In this document: positions 54,084 to 63,705 of the stretch, one piece after another
Numbering within the stretch: the stretch's first letter is position 1
Layout: each line of letters opens with the position of its first letter
Assembly (NCBI GenBank): GCA_963698535.1
Contig: CAVORD010000001.1
Location: 868,001 to 932,000, forward strand
Direction of reading: 5' to 3'
DNA length: 64,000 nt
From: CAVORD01 sp963698535
GTDB taxonomy: Bacteria > Bacteroidota > Bacteroidia > Bacteroidales > VadinHA17
Notes under the pieces: model-generated
The model's database searches: none
What the model saw: only the letters and a program-made list of their open reading frames with translations
Told to the model about the DNA's origin: nothing
Translations under genes and position numbers: made by a program

Positions 54084-56231
54084 CTATTCTTTCTTTCCTG
54101 CCAGATCAAGCATAAATGCGTATTCCATTGCAGTGCGCTTAAGTCTTGCAAATCGTCCGGATGATCCACCGTGGCCTGCTGTCATGTCGGCATAAAGAAG
54201 AAGGATGTTATCATCGGTCTTCATATCGCGCAGTTTGGCCACCCATTTAAGAGGTTCCCAGTACTGTACCTGGCTGTCCCAGAAGCCTGTGGTAACAAGC
54301 ATATTAGGATAATCCTGCTCCTTAACCTGATCGTATGGGGAATAGGATAGCATATAATCGTAGTACACCTTTTCACGAGGATCGCCCCACTCGTCCCATT
54401 CGAATGTTGTTAATGGTATGGAGGCATCGAGCATGGTTGTCACCACATCAACGAACGGGACCCCGGCAATTACTCCTCTGTAAAGGTTAGGTTCCATATT
54501 TACAATTGCACCCATCAGCAATCCTCCGGCGCTTCCTCCATTTGCAAAGAGGCGATCGGTTGATGTGTAATGCTCATCGATCAGGAAATGTGCACAGTCG
54601 TTGAAATCGGTGAAGGTATTTATCTTCTTAAGCAACTTGCCATCTTCATACCATTGGCGTCCCATGTCGGATCCGCCTCTGATGTGGGCAATAGCATAGA
54701 CGAAACCTCTGTCGACAAGAGAGAATACCGACGATCTGAAGGAGGCATCAGTAGAGTTACCATATGAACCATAGGCATACAAGAGCAGCGGGGCTTTGCC
54801 ATTGGTCTTTAAACCCTTACGGTAGACCAGTGAAACAGGTATTTTTGTTCCGTCATCGGCAGTAGCCCATACTCTTTTTGCTTCATAAAGGGTTTTATCG
54901 AATCCCTCACCAGCAAAATCTTCCTTCAAAACGACCTTCTCTTTCGTCACCATATCATAGTCGATAACAGATCCGGGAGTGGTCAGCGAAGAGTAACTAT
55001 ACCTCAGCTTTGTGGTGGCATGCTCGGGATTACCGGCTGGCCTTGCAGAATATACCTCTTCGCCGAAATCGAGATAATGCTCACTTTTATCTGTCTCATT
55101 AATTACCCTTATCTGGTTAAGGGCGTTACTCCTTTCATTAATGACAAGGAAATTGTCGAAGAGGACAAATCCCTGCAGCAGAACATCGCTGCGATGAGGT
55201 ATGATCTCTGTCCATGAGTCAATTTCGGCGGCTCCCTCTTCGGCAGTCATTAATCTGAAATTCAATGAGTTGTTTGAATTAGTGAGGATATAGAATTTAC
55301 CATTGAGATGGTCCACTTCATATTCGTGATTGAGCATCCTGGGAGTAAATACCTTAGGTTCCATATCAGGTTTCGAGGCATCAATAAAGCGAGTCTCCGT
55401 CGTTAGTGTCTGGGTGCTGTTAATGAGGATATACCTGTCACTGGTACTCTTACCTACATTTACTGCAAAGGTCTCATCTGCTTCAAAGAATACAACCTTA
55501 TCTTTTTCCGCGGTGTCTCCTAATTTATGTCTTTTAACCCTGGCCGAGCGTAAAGTCTGCCAATCTTTTTCTACATAGAAAAATGTCTTACTGTCGTTTG
55601 CCCATGTAACTGATCCGGTAGTATTTTCAATTGTTTCTGCAAGTGGTTCTCCGGTGGTAAGATCAACAAAATTAAGAGTATAACGTCTGCGGCTAACATA
55701 ATCGACACCATATGACAGGATCGTGCCATCGGGACTGACATTTACGCCTGAAACTGAACAATACGGTTTTCCATCAGCAAGGAGATTAACATCGAGAAGC
55801 ATCTCCTCCGGAGCATCGAGAGAGCCTTTCTTTCTGTAGTAGACCGGGTACTCTTTTTCGCTTTCGTACTTAACGTAGCTGTAGTAGCCATCTTCAAAGA
55901 GAGGAACGGAAGAGTCATCTTTCCTGATCCTGGATGTAAGTTCTTGATAGATCTTCTCCTGCAGGGGTTCTGTGTGTTTCATAACCGTGGCAGTGTAGTC
56001 ATTTTCTGCCGCCATGTAATCGAGAACTTTTTTGGTCTGATCGTCTGGTGACTCAGCATTTTTCTGCTCATCGGTGAGCATCATCCAGTAGTAGTTATCG
56101 ATACGTTTGTTGTCGTGGTTTACCAGCTCAACAGGGCTTTTCTCCACATCGGGTGCCTCGGGCAGCTTAGCTCTCTGACAAGCCGAAGAGATAAGCAGAG
56201 CGGTAATGAGAATAAAAAGAGTTCTTTTCAT
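54084..56231 (-). CDS. Prolyl oligopeptidase family serine peptidase (oligopeptidase B-like), lipoprotein
   Basis: 715 residues; lipoprotein signal with Cys18 (LISSACQRAK). An N-terminal beta-propeller (about 75-430) covers the catalytic alpha/beta-hydrolase domain. The catalytic Ser is in FANGGSAGGLLMGA, the Asp in TTGFWDSQVQYWEP and the His in DMTAGHGGSSGR. The segments HIRGGSDMGRQWYEDGK and NTFTDFNDCAHFLID are diagnostic of oligopeptidase B (family S9A), which cuts short peptides after basic residues. Bacterial OpdB is normally cytoplasmic, so the lipoprotein signal is notable, although such secreted forms are usual in Bacteroidota. It probably works with the M28 peptidases in peptide scavenging. 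Confidence 0.94.
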   Translation of the reverse strand: MKRTLFILITALLISSACQRAKLPEAPDVEKSPVELVNHDNKRIDNYYWMMLTDEQKNAESPDDQTKKVLDYMAAENDYTATVMKHTEPLQEKIYQELTSRIRKDDSSVPLFEDGYYSYVKYESEKEYPVYYRKKGSLDAPEEMLLDVNLLADGKPYCSVSGVNVSPDGTILSYGVDYVSRRRYTLNFVDLTTGEPLAETIENTTGSVTWANDSKTFFYVEKDWQTLRSARVKRHKLGDTAEKDKVVFFEADETFAVNVGKSTSDRYILINSTQTLTTETRFIDASKPDMEPKVFTPRMLNHEYEVDHLNGKFYILTNSNNSLNFRLMTAEEGAAEIDSWTEIIPHRSDVLLQGFVLFDNFLVINERSNALNQIRVINETDKSEHYLDFGEEVYSARPAGNPEHATTKLRYSYSSLTTPGSVIDYDMVTKEKVVLKEDFAGEGFDKTLYEAKRVWATADDGTKIPVSLVYRKGLKTNGKAPLLLYAYGSYGNSTDASFRSSVFSLVDRGFVYAIAHIRGGSDMGRQWYEDGKLLKKINTFTDFNDCAHFLIDEHYTSTDRLFANGGSAGGLLMGAIVNMEPNLYRGVIAGVPFVDVVTTMLDASIPLTTFEWDEWGDPREKVYYDYMLSYSPYDQVKEQDYPNMLVTTGFWDSQVQYWEPLKWVAKLRDMKTDDNILLLYADMTAGHGGSSGRFARLKRTAMEYAFMLDLAGKKE

Positions 56232-56392
56232 AGTAACTGTTTAGGTTTTTATATTAGATGTTATGAATGTATATGATATGAATGCTGAATTTACGAAAAA
56301 AGGGAGCCAAATGGGGTTACTCCCTTATATTATTTAACATATGACGACGGGCGACAGGCCTCCGCTGCTTAGCAGCTTCGGTCGGGCAGGCA

Positions 56393-56639
56393 GGCTCCTT
56401 TTTTAAGGAGGAGAAACTACTATATTATATGGTGAAATTTCCCCGCCTTGGAAAGGAGGGGTGGCACCGCGCAAGCGGTGACGGGGTGGTTTGATCGTCT
56501 ATGTCCAACCACCTCCCCATGGCACAAGGCCATGGTACTCCTCCTTGAAAAGGAGGAGAAATCTCCTGATATTTAACCAATTGACTACTATACTAAGATA
56601 AGCAGAGACAAGAACAACCCGCGTCCCAAGAGGGGATTT
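56393..56639. repeat. Cluster of palindromic repeats in the oligopeptidase-tex interval
   Basis: The 476-base gap 56232-56707 holds no gene. It contains a partial copy (56393-56415), one forward copy (56450-56492, AAGGAGGGGTG, hairpin CACCGC/GCGGTG, ACGGGGTGGTTT) and one inverse copy (56507-56562, AACCACCTCCCC, hairpin CCATGG..CCATGG, TACTCCTCCTT). A fragment of the CCTCCCAAGAGGGGATTT repeat lies at 56612-56639. It is the same family as 40414-40670 and again sits in a gap downstream of a gene. Confidence 0.8.
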
Positions 56640-56707
56640 GCATTCCTAATCTCAGACCCGTCTAAACATTCCAAAACCGCTCGACTTTCCTCATCACTCT
56701 TCACTCA

Positions 56708-58837
56708 TCACTCTTCCCTGGTATCCTTCATGGATAGCTGGATCCTCTTACGGGGGATGTCGACGTCGAGTATCCTTACCTTAACGTGTTCATTAAGTTT
56801 TACGACTGTTGTGGGGTCGCTTACAAAATTCTTGCTGAGATTTGAGATATGTACCAGTCCGTCCTGCTTAACACCAATATCGACGAAAGCGCCGAATTTT
56901 GTAATGTTGGTGACTATTCCCGGTACAACCATTCCTGCCTTAAGGTCTTCAAGGGTACGTACATCGGCAAAGCTGAACTGTTTAATTTTTGACCGTGGAT
57001 CGCGTCCCGGTTTAGCCAGTTCGCTTACAATATCCTTTAGCGTCGGCAAACCAATATTTCCTGATACATACCGGTTAAGATCGATCTTTTCCCTTATAGC
57101 CTCCTGGGTCATAAGGTCTGAAAGCGTGCAGCCCATATCTTTCGCCATTTTTTCAACTATATGGTAGCTCTCAGGATGGACCGCACTTGAGTCAAGAGGA
57201 TTTGAGGCATTCCTTATTCTCAGGAATCCTGCAGCCTGTTCAAAGGCCTTTTCTCCCATCCTTTTTACATCCAGCAGCTCTTTTCTGGATGTAAAAGGGC
57301 CCTTTTCGGATCTGTAATCGACAATGTTTTGTGCAAGCTGGGGTCCCAGTCCTGAGACATATGTAAGGAGATGCTTACTGGCTGTATTTACCTCTACTCC
57401 AACGGCATTAACACAGCTAACGACAACGCTGTCGAGGCTGCCCTGGAGTTTATTCTGGTCAACATCGTGCTGGTACTGTCCTACGCCTATTGATTTAGGG
57501 TCGATCTTTACAAGTTCTGCCAGAGGATCGACCAGCCGTCTTCCAATTGATATGGCTCCCCTTACAGTAACATCATAATCAGGGAATTCCTCCCTTGCAA
57601 CCTTTGAAGCTGAATATACTGACGCACCTGCTTCATTGACAACAAATACCTTGATATCGCTTTCGAACTTGATCCACTTAATAAAGGTTTCAGTCTCCCT
57701 GCTGGCCGTTCCGTTTCCAATAGCAACTGCTTCCGTTTTATATGTCTCCACCAGGTTGAGTATCTTCTTCATAGATTTGGCAGTCTCATTTTGAGGAGGG
57801 TGAGGGTATATGGTTTCATTATGAAGCATATTACCCTGCTTGTCGAGGCAAACTACCTTACAACCGGTTCTGTAGCCCGGGTCAATAGCCAGCACGCTCA
57901 TCTCTCCAAGAGGTGAAGCCAGCAGAAGCTGTCGCAGATTCTCGGCAAATACTGCAATTGCCTCCTCATCCGATTTTTCTTTATAGAGGTTTCTGAATTC
58001 AGTTTCCATGGATGAGGAGAGTAATCTCTTCCAGCTATCCTTAATTGCATTCTCAACTATATCGGAGGAGGCCCCTCTCCCTTTAATGAAGATCTGCTTC
58101 ACTACCGATAAAGCATTTTCGTCATCAGGGGCGATTGAAACCCTGAGATATCCCTCCTCTTCTCCCCTTCTCATTGCAAGGAATCTGTGGGAGGGACATT
58201 TGCGCAGAGGCTCCGACCATTCAAAATAGTCGCGGAATTTTGCACCTTCTTCCTCTTTTCCTTTTACCAGTTTCGATGATATAACGGCCTCTCTTTCAAA
58301 TAGTCTTCTCAGAGCTTTGCGTGCCTGCTCATTTTCACTCACCCATTCAGCTATTATATCGGAAGCTCCTGCCAGAGCATCTTCAACTGTGGCTACATTT
58401 TCATTAATATATTTTGCAGCTACAGCCTCAGGGTCCCTCTCATACTGTTTCATCAATATCTCAGCCAGTGGTTCAAGGCCATTCTCCCTGGCAATGGTGG
58501 CGCGGGTTCTCCTCCTGGGCCTGTAGGGGAGATATATATCCTCAAGCTCTGTCATGGTGAGCGCTGCATCTATTCTGGCTTTCAGCTCAGGTGTCATCTT
58601 CTCCTGTTCCTCTATCGAAGCGATTATACTCTCTCTTCTCTTATCCAGCTCCTTAAGGCGAAAATATTCATCCTTGATATTCATTATCTGGACCTCATCG
58701 AGGCTGCCTGTAACCTCTTTCCTGTACCGGCTGATAAAAGGAACGGTAGCCCCGCCATCCAATAATCTGATAGTATTTTCAACCTGCCACTCCTTAAGAT
58801 TCAATGTTGCTGCTATTGCACTGATATTCTTATCCAT
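56708..58837 (-). CDS. tex: Tex family transcription accessory protein (S1 RNA-binding)
   Basis: 709 residues, slightly shorter than E. coli YhgF but within family range. Domain order: N-terminal helical Tex domain (VPFISRYRKEVTGSLDEVQI, DIYLPYRPRRRTRATIARE), a YqgF-like RNase H fold (VLAIDPGYRTGCKVVCLDKQ), the helix-hairpin-helix pair (YVSGLGPQLAQNIVDYR) and a C-terminal S1 domain (GMVVPGIVTNITKFGAFVDI, DGLVHISNLSKNFV). Tex is a conserved nucleic-acid-binding protein affecting transcription and toxin expression in some pathogens; its exact role is open. The gene is preceded by the rRNA methyltransferase gene after 6 bases, suggesting co-transcription. Confidence 0.96.
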   Translation of the reverse strand: MDKNISAIAATLNLKEWQVENTIRLLDGGATVPFISRYRKEVTGSLDEVQIMNIKDEYFRLKELDKRRESIIASIEEQEKMTPELKARIDAALTMTELEDIYLPYRPRRRTRATIARENGLEPLAEILMKQYERDPEAVAAKYINENVATVEDALAGASDIIAEWVSENEQARKALRRLFEREAVISSKLVKGKEEEGAKFRDYFEWSEPLRKCPSHRFLAMRRGEEEGYLRVSIAPDDENALSVVKQIFIKGRGASSDIVENAIKDSWKRLLSSSMETEFRNLYKEKSDEEAIAVFAENLRQLLLASPLGEMSVLAIDPGYRTGCKVVCLDKQGNMLHNETIYPHPPQNETAKSMKKILNLVETYKTEAVAIGNGTASRETETFIKWIKFESDIKVFVVNEAGASVYSASKVAREEFPDYDVTVRGAISIGRRLVDPLAELVKIDPKSIGVGQYQHDVDQNKLQGSLDSVVVSCVNAVGVEVNTASKHLLTYVSGLGPQLAQNIVDYRSEKGPFTSRKELLDVKRMGEKAFEQAAGFLRIRNASNPLDSSAVHPESYHIVEKMAKDMGCTLSDLMTQEAIREKIDLNRYVSGNIGLPTLKDIVSELAKPGRDPRSKIKQFSFADVRTLEDLKAGMVVPGIVTNITKFGAFVDIGVKQDGLVHISNLSKNFVSDPTTVVKLNEHVKVRILDVDIPRKRIQLSMKDTREE

Positions 58838-58843
58838 ATATAC

Positions 58844-60025
58844 TTATTCGACGTGTAATACTAATCCTTTAAGATATTCCCCTTCGGGGTGATAGATGCT
58901 CACCGGGTGATCGGCAGGTTGGGTTAGCTGATGCAATATCCTTACTGTTCGGCCGGTATTGGCTGCAGCAGCGAACACCGATCGTCTGAAATCCTCCCTT
59001 GTGACAACCTGCGAGCAGGAGAATGTAAAGAGGATGCCTCCCGGTGCAATATTCTCAAAAGCCTTGATATTTAGTCGTTTATAACCCTGAAGAGCCTTAT
59101 CCAGTACGTTGTTATGTTTTGCGAACGCCGGCGGATCGAGGATTATGACATCATAATTCATCTCTGTATCCCTGAAGAAGGAGAAAGCATCGTTATCAAA
59201 TGCAGTATGCCTGGAATCGCCAGGGAAGTTCATCTCCACATTCTTCCGTGCCATCTCTGTTGCCGGCCCTGAACTGTCTACAGAGTGAACAAGGGAGGCA
59301 TTAGCCATTGCATATACCGAGAATCCACCGGTATATCCGAACATGTTAAGTACCTTTTTATCCTTTGTAAATGATGAAAGCAGCCTCCTGCTCTCGCGCT
59401 GGTCGACGAAGAATCCTGTTTTCTGTCCTCCCACCCAGTCAACCTCAAACGAGAAGCCATACTCTTTTACGACCCCGGGTTGAGCCTTTCCGGCGAGATA
59501 ACCATTCTGTGGATTCAGTGCAGCCATAAATGGCAAGGTCCCCTCACTCTTATCATATACTGCTTTTACTATTCCTTCAGAGCAGGATAACAGAGCCTCC
59601 GCTATTATCTGTCTGGAGTGAAACATGCCAGCTGAATGGAACTGGACCACAGCCGTACCATTATAAAAGTCGGCGATAAGTCCCGGCAGTCCGTCTCCCT
59701 CGCCATGTATCAAACGGAATACGTTTGTCTTATCTGAAGCAATCAATCCAAGCTGTTTGCGCAGTGCAAAAGCAGAGCTTATCCGGGAACTGTAGAAACT
59801 TGCATCAACAGGCTGATCCACAAAAGAGAGTATCCTGACGGCAATAGAACCAGGGGCATAGTGACCCACGGCGAGAAATTCCCGCTGGCTGTCGACGATC
59901 CTTACAACATCTCCTTCAACAGGGTCGCCTTCGATCTTATGGATGGCTCCTGAGAAGATCCATGGATGGTATCTCCTGATTGCCTGCTCCTTACCCTTTT
60001 TAAGGATTACGGTAATGTATTCCAT
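58844..60025 (-). CDS. Class I SAM-dependent rRNA (cytosine-C5)-methyltransferase, RlmI-like
   Basis: 393 residues. An N-terminal PUA domain (1-75) includes RRYHPWIFSGAIHKIEGDP. A central region with VDWVGGQKTGFFVDQRESRR leads to the SAM-binding fold VLNMFGYTGGFSVYAMANAS, then the catalytic DVIILDPPAFAKHNNVL and FTFSCSQVV with the second cysteine. The architecture matches RlmI/YccW, which methylates 23S rRNA at cytosine; the exact target here is inferred. It forms a compact minus-strand group with the exonuclease, DUF5063 and tex genes, spaced by 15 and 6 bases. Confidence 0.94.
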   Translation of the reverse strand: MEYITVILKKGKEQAIRRYHPWIFSGAIHKIEGDPVEGDVVRIVDSQREFLAVGHYAPGSIAVRILSFVDQPVDASFYSSRISSAFALRKQLGLIASDKTNVFRLIHGEGDGLPGLIADFYNGTAVVQFHSAGMFHSRQIIAEALLSCSEGIVKAVYDKSEGTLPFMAALNPQNGYLAGKAQPGVVKEYGFSFEVDWVGGQKTGFFVDQRESRRLLSSFTKDKKVLNMFGYTGGFSVYAMANASLVHSVDSSGPATEMARKNVEMNFPGDSRHTAFDNDAFSFFRDTEMNYDVIILDPPAFAKHNNVLDKALQGYKRLNIKAFENIAPGGILFTFSCSQVVTREDFRRSVFAAAANTGRTVRILHQLTQPADHPVSIYHPEGEYLKGLVLHVE

Positions 60026-60040
60026 TTAACTATCTTATTA

Positions 60041-60631
60041 TCAGGACAAATCCCCGTTTGAAAGGGTCTTATATATCTCATAGGCAGCCCAGGCGTCAGA
60101 TGCAGCATATACAAGCTGAGGGTGGGACAAGGTATGTGCCTCCCAGTCTGATATCTGTTGTGATTTTGAGAGTCTGAATCCCAGCACCAGGGCAGTCAGT
60201 TTTCTCAATCCGGCATCCTTAATGCCATAAGCCTTGACATAATCCTGCAGGTCAATAAATCCACCCGGGGTGAATTCCCTCAGGCTCTTCAGTGATTTTA
60301 TATCGTAAGATATCGCTACCCCAATCTTCTTTATCGAAGGGTCAGCAAGGATGTCGCATAGTCCGGGAGTAAGTCCTGTCATATTAAGACGAAAAAGCCA
60401 GGCTTTATCCTTTGCTGACAGCTGAAGAAGTGAAACGGTGTTGGATCTTCCTTTCTTGAAGTTGGGCCTTGTTTCCGTATCAAACCCCAGGGTATCGTAC
60501 CGTCTGATCTCCTCTACTGCCTTCTGAACATCGTTATAGTTATCGACAAGGGTGATCTCCCCCGCAAAACTATCGATCTCCATTTCCTGTATCTCCTCAT
60601 TGGGAATTGACTCTCTGAACATATTAATCAT
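60041..60631 (-). CDS. 3'-5' exonuclease, DEDD (RNase D/DnaQ-like) superfamily
   Basis: About 196 residues from ATG 60631 (MINMFRESIPNEEIQEM), overlapping the DUF5063 gene end by a few bases; other in-frame ATGs lie at 60649 and 60622. The exonuclease motifs are visible: Exo I in LGFDTETRPNFKKGR (Asp and Glu), Exo II in KKIGVAISYDIKSLK, and Exo III in QLVYAASDAWAAYEIYK (Tyr and Asp, DEDDy type). No HRDC domain. In Bacteroidota this small exonuclease usually sits beside DUF5063 and the RlmI-type methyltransferase, as here. An RNA-processing role is plausible but unproven. Confidence 0.93.
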   Translation of the reverse strand: MINMFRESIPNEEIQEMEIDSFAGEITLVDNYNDVQKAVEEIRRYDTLGFDTETRPNFKKGRSNTVSLLQLSAKDKAWLFRLNMTGLTPGLCDILADPSIKKIGVAISYDIKSLKSLREFTPGGFIDLQDYVKAYGIKDAGLRKLTALVLGFRLSKSQQISDWEAHTLSHPQLVYAASDAWAAYEIYKTLSNGDLS

Positions 60632-61253
60632 TCTCCCTCCCGTATTCATCCTGCATCTTTGACAAAAACCAATCTGACATATCAGGTTTTTTATTTACTT
60701 CCGAAGGATCGACCTCCTCAGGTGATATCTCATCGCCTGATATTATAAGCCGGTGAAGTCCTCTCAGGGAGTTAACAGCTTTCTGTCCCCAGTGGGTATC
60801 AAAAGCTGTCCGGCACTCCCATAGAGCGTCGTTCATCACCTCCTCGGTACCGGTACGGTAGAGTATGACACAATCCTTCAGTTCCTGATATATATCGGCT
60901 ATGTATTCAGAGTGGCTTGCCAATCCGGGTTCCTCGCTGTCTGATAACCTTTCGTCGAAAGGCTCCTGAAAGTAATCCGATTTCCCGAGGCGGTAGGCAA
61001 CAGCTCTTTTAACCTTGCTCCAGTCGGCTTCGGTAACCACCTTTTCGTTGCCCTCTTCGAATACTGGTTCCAGCGAGGGCAACCCCAGCGCCTTAAAGTA
61101 TAGCAGGGGCAGCAGCTTCTGAAAAACGCCTGCCAACTCCTTGCCTGGTATCTCGCCAGACTTCTCGCAATATTTGCAAAACTGATCGGCAATAGCCACA
61201 AACTCAAGTACCTGCTGGCTATAAATCTCTTTCTCCTCTTTTTCCATAACCAT
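60624..61253 (-). CDS. DUF5063 family protein
   Basis: About 209 residues (start at 61253 or the in-frame ATG 61247, MEKEEKEIYSQQVLEFVAIA). All-helical, acidic and cytoplasmic, without signal peptide. Conserved segments: FCKYCEKSGEIPGKELAGVF, LLPLLYFKALGLPSLEP and DCVILYRTGTEEVMNDALWE, then WGQKAVNSLRGLHRL. Function unknown; the family is confined mainly to Bacteroidota and is regularly encoded directly before the small exonuclease, suggesting a shared role. First gene of the minus-strand group that runs down to tex. Confidence 0.85.
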   Translation of the reverse strand: MVMEKEEKEIYSQQVLEFVAIADQFCKYCEKSGEIPGKELAGVFQKLLPLLYFKALGLPSLEPVFEEGNEKVVTEADWSKVKRAVAYRLGKSDYFQEPFDERLSDSEEPGLASHSEYIADIYQELKDCVILYRTGTEEVMNDALWECRTAFDTHWGQKAVNSLRGLHRLIISGDEISPEEVDPSEVNKKPDMSDWFLSKMQDEYGREND

Positions 61254-61363
61254 AATAAGGAACAAAAATAGTCAAAAAGGAGGAAGAGTGGTAAGCAAAG
61301 AGCACAGGAAAATTGGCAAAAGGCAAAAGGCAGTTGGCAAAAGGCCTTCTGAGATTAAATTAA

Positions 61364-63571
61364 TCAGGCCAGATCAAAGCGATCGAGGTTCATAACCTTG
61401 TTCCAGGCAGCGACAAAATCATTTACAAACTTTACCTGTGCATCAGAACTTCCATAGACTTCAGCCAAAGCTCTCAGTTCTGAGTTGGATCCAAAAACAA
61501 GATCAGCCCTGGTCGCACTCCATTTCAAAGCACCTGTTTTTCTGTCGCGTCCTTCAAAGGTCTCTTTGTCATCCGACACTGCTTTCCACTCAGTTCCCAT
61601 ATCGAGCAGATTAACAAAGAAATCGTTGGTAAGGAGACCAGGCTTTTTTGTAAAGAGACCATGCTTTGAACCGTCGAAGTTGGTATCAAGCACTCGCATA
61701 CCACCAAGCAGAACAGTCATCTCAGGTGCAGTAAGGGTAAGTAATTGTGCCCTGTCGATCAACAACTCCTCTGTAGATATAGAGAATTTGTGTTTTAAGT
61801 AGTTTCTGAAGCCATCAGCAGGCGGCTCCATTGGTTCAAATGATGCCACATCGGTTTGATCCTGACTGGCATCCATTCGTCCCGGAATAAAAGGAACGCT
61901 AACAACAGTACCGGCGTCTCTTGCCGCCTTTTCCACTGCAGCACATCCTGCCAGAACTATAAGATCGGCCAGAGATACCTTCTTACCTGTTGTCTGCACT
62001 TTGTTGAATTCCTCCCTGATAGCTTCCAGTGTTTTAAGAACCCTCTTTAGCTGTGACGGATTGTTAACAGCCCAATCCTTTTGCGGAGCGAGACGGATAC
62101 GTGCGCCATTAGCCCCTCCCCGCTTGTCGGAACCTCTGAATGAAGATGCCGATGCCCAGGCAGTTGACACCAACTGGGAAACAGTAAGTCCCGATTTAAA
62201 AATTTTACTAATAAGTGTTGTAATATCTTTTTCATCAATCAGCTTATGATCAAGAGGCGGAATGGGATCCTGCCAAATAAGATCTGCCCAGGGTACTTCA
62301 GGACCCAGATAACGCACTTTCGGACCCATATCCCTGTGAGTAAGCTTGAACCATGCCCGTGCAAAGGCATCTGCAAATTCAAGAGGATGATCATAGAACC
62401 GCCTCGATATCTTCTCATAGACCGGGTCGAACCGTAAGGAGAGGTCGGTGGTTAGCATTGTTGGAGGATGCTTCTTTGACTTGTCGTGGGCATCAGGCAC
62501 CAGTGAATCGGCATTTTTAGCCACCCACTGATGAGCCCCGGCAGGACTCTTGGTCAATTCCCATTCGTAGTTGAAGAGGTTCTGAAAGAAGTAATAACTC
62601 CATTTTGCGGGGGTCTGTGTCCAGGTTACCTCCAGGCCGCTGGAGATGGTATCGCCTCCTTTACCTTTCCCAAAGGAACTTTTCCAGCCAAAGCCCTGCT
62701 CCTCCATGGGTGCTGCTTCAGGCTCCGGTCCCACATGGACAGTATCGCCTGCCCCGTGAGTTTTTCCAAATGTATGACCTCCGGCTATGAGTGCTACTGT
62801 CTCCTCGTCATTCATTGCCATCCGGGCAAAGGTCTCCCTGATATCCTTCGCGGCAGCTACCGGGTCAGGATTTCCGCCCGGACCTTCAGGGTTAACATAT
62901 ATTAGTCCCATCTGCACAGCAGCCAGCGGGTTGTCGAGATCGCGGTCGCCTGAATAACGATCCTTATCTTCCAGCCACTTTGTCTCTGAGCCCCAGAATA
63001 CATCCTCTTCCGGTTCCCAAACATCTTCACGTCCGCCACCGAATCCAAAGGTCTTAAAACCCATGGATTCCAGAGCCACATTACCTGCTAGGATCATAAG
63101 GTCGGCCCACGATATCTTACGCCCATATTTCTGCTTTATGGGCCATAGAAGCCGTCTCGCCTTATCGAGGTTCACATTATCGGGCCAGCTGTTAAGGGGA
63201 GCAAAACGCTGCTGTCCGCTACCGGCACCGCCCCTGCCGTCACCTGTACGGTAAGTACCTGCACTGTGCCATGCCATGCGGATAAAAAATGGTCCGTAGT
63301 GTCCAAAGTCGGCCGGCCACCAATCCTGTGAGTCGGTCATAAGTTTATGAAGGTCGTTTTTTAACGCCTTCATATCCAGACTTTTGAACTCTTCTGCATA
63401 GTTGAAATCTTCACCCATAGGGTTCGATAGCGAGGAGTGTTGCCTGAGGGTATTCAGCTTTAACTGATCAGGCCACCAATCGCGGTTTTTGGTTCCGCCT
63501 GAACCTACACTATGCTTTCTTGTTGCCCCTGTAACAGGACATTTGCTTACTTTTTCTGAATTGTTTTCCAT
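61364..63571 (-). CDS. katG: Catalase-peroxidase
   Basis: Bifunctional heme enzyme that removes hydrogen peroxide. 735 residues, with the usual duplicated peroxidase domains. Active-site residues are intact: Arg98, Trp101 and His102 in FFIRMAWHSAGTYRTGDGR, the proximal heme ligand His266 in IAGGHTFGKTHGAGD, and the Trp101-Tyr225-Met251 adduct residues (Tyr225 in MGLIYVNPEGP) needed for catalase activity. The C-terminal non-heme domain is complete (TAWASASSFRGSDKRGGANG). No signal peptide. The next gene on the same strand upstream encodes a thioredoxin-like protein, a plausible oxidative-stress unit. No OxyR or PerR gene is visible. Confidence 0.97.
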   Translation of the reverse strand: MENNSEKVSKCPVTGATRKHSVGSGGTKNRDWWPDQLKLNTLRQHSSLSNPMGEDFNYAEEFKSLDMKALKNDLHKLMTDSQDWWPADFGHYGPFFIRMAWHSAGTYRTGDGRGGAGSGQQRFAPLNSWPDNVNLDKARRLLWPIKQKYGRKISWADLMILAGNVALESMGFKTFGFGGGREDVWEPEEDVFWGSETKWLEDKDRYSGDRDLDNPLAAVQMGLIYVNPEGPGGNPDPVAAAKDIRETFARMAMNDEETVALIAGGHTFGKTHGAGDTVHVGPEPEAAPMEEQGFGWKSSFGKGKGGDTISSGLEVTWTQTPAKWSYYFFQNLFNYEWELTKSPAGAHQWVAKNADSLVPDAHDKSKKHPPTMLTTDLSLRFDPVYEKISRRFYDHPLEFADAFARAWFKLTHRDMGPKVRYLGPEVPWADLIWQDPIPPLDHKLIDEKDITTLISKIFKSGLTVSQLVSTAWASASSFRGSDKRGGANGARIRLAPQKDWAVNNPSQLKRVLKTLEAIREEFNKVQTTGKKVSLADLIVLAGCAAVEKAARDAGTVVSVPFIPGRMDASQDQTDVASFEPMEPPADGFRNYLKHKFSISTEELLIDRAQLLTLTAPEMTVLLGGMRVLDTNFDGSKHGLFTKKPGLLTNDFFVNLLDMGTEWKAVSDDKETFEGRDRKTGALKWSATRADLVFGSNSELRALAEVYGSSDAQVKFVNDFVAAWNKVMNLDRFDLA

Positions 63572-63705
63572 TTGTCAATATTTTATAGCTGTAAGCTTAT
63601 TATTTAATAAGTGTATATCATTGATAATCATCTTTTCGCCAGAAGTGAACTTAAAGTTAAGCTTTTTTCTGGTTACGAGAAATCGTCAATTCCTGACAGA
63701 AGGAT

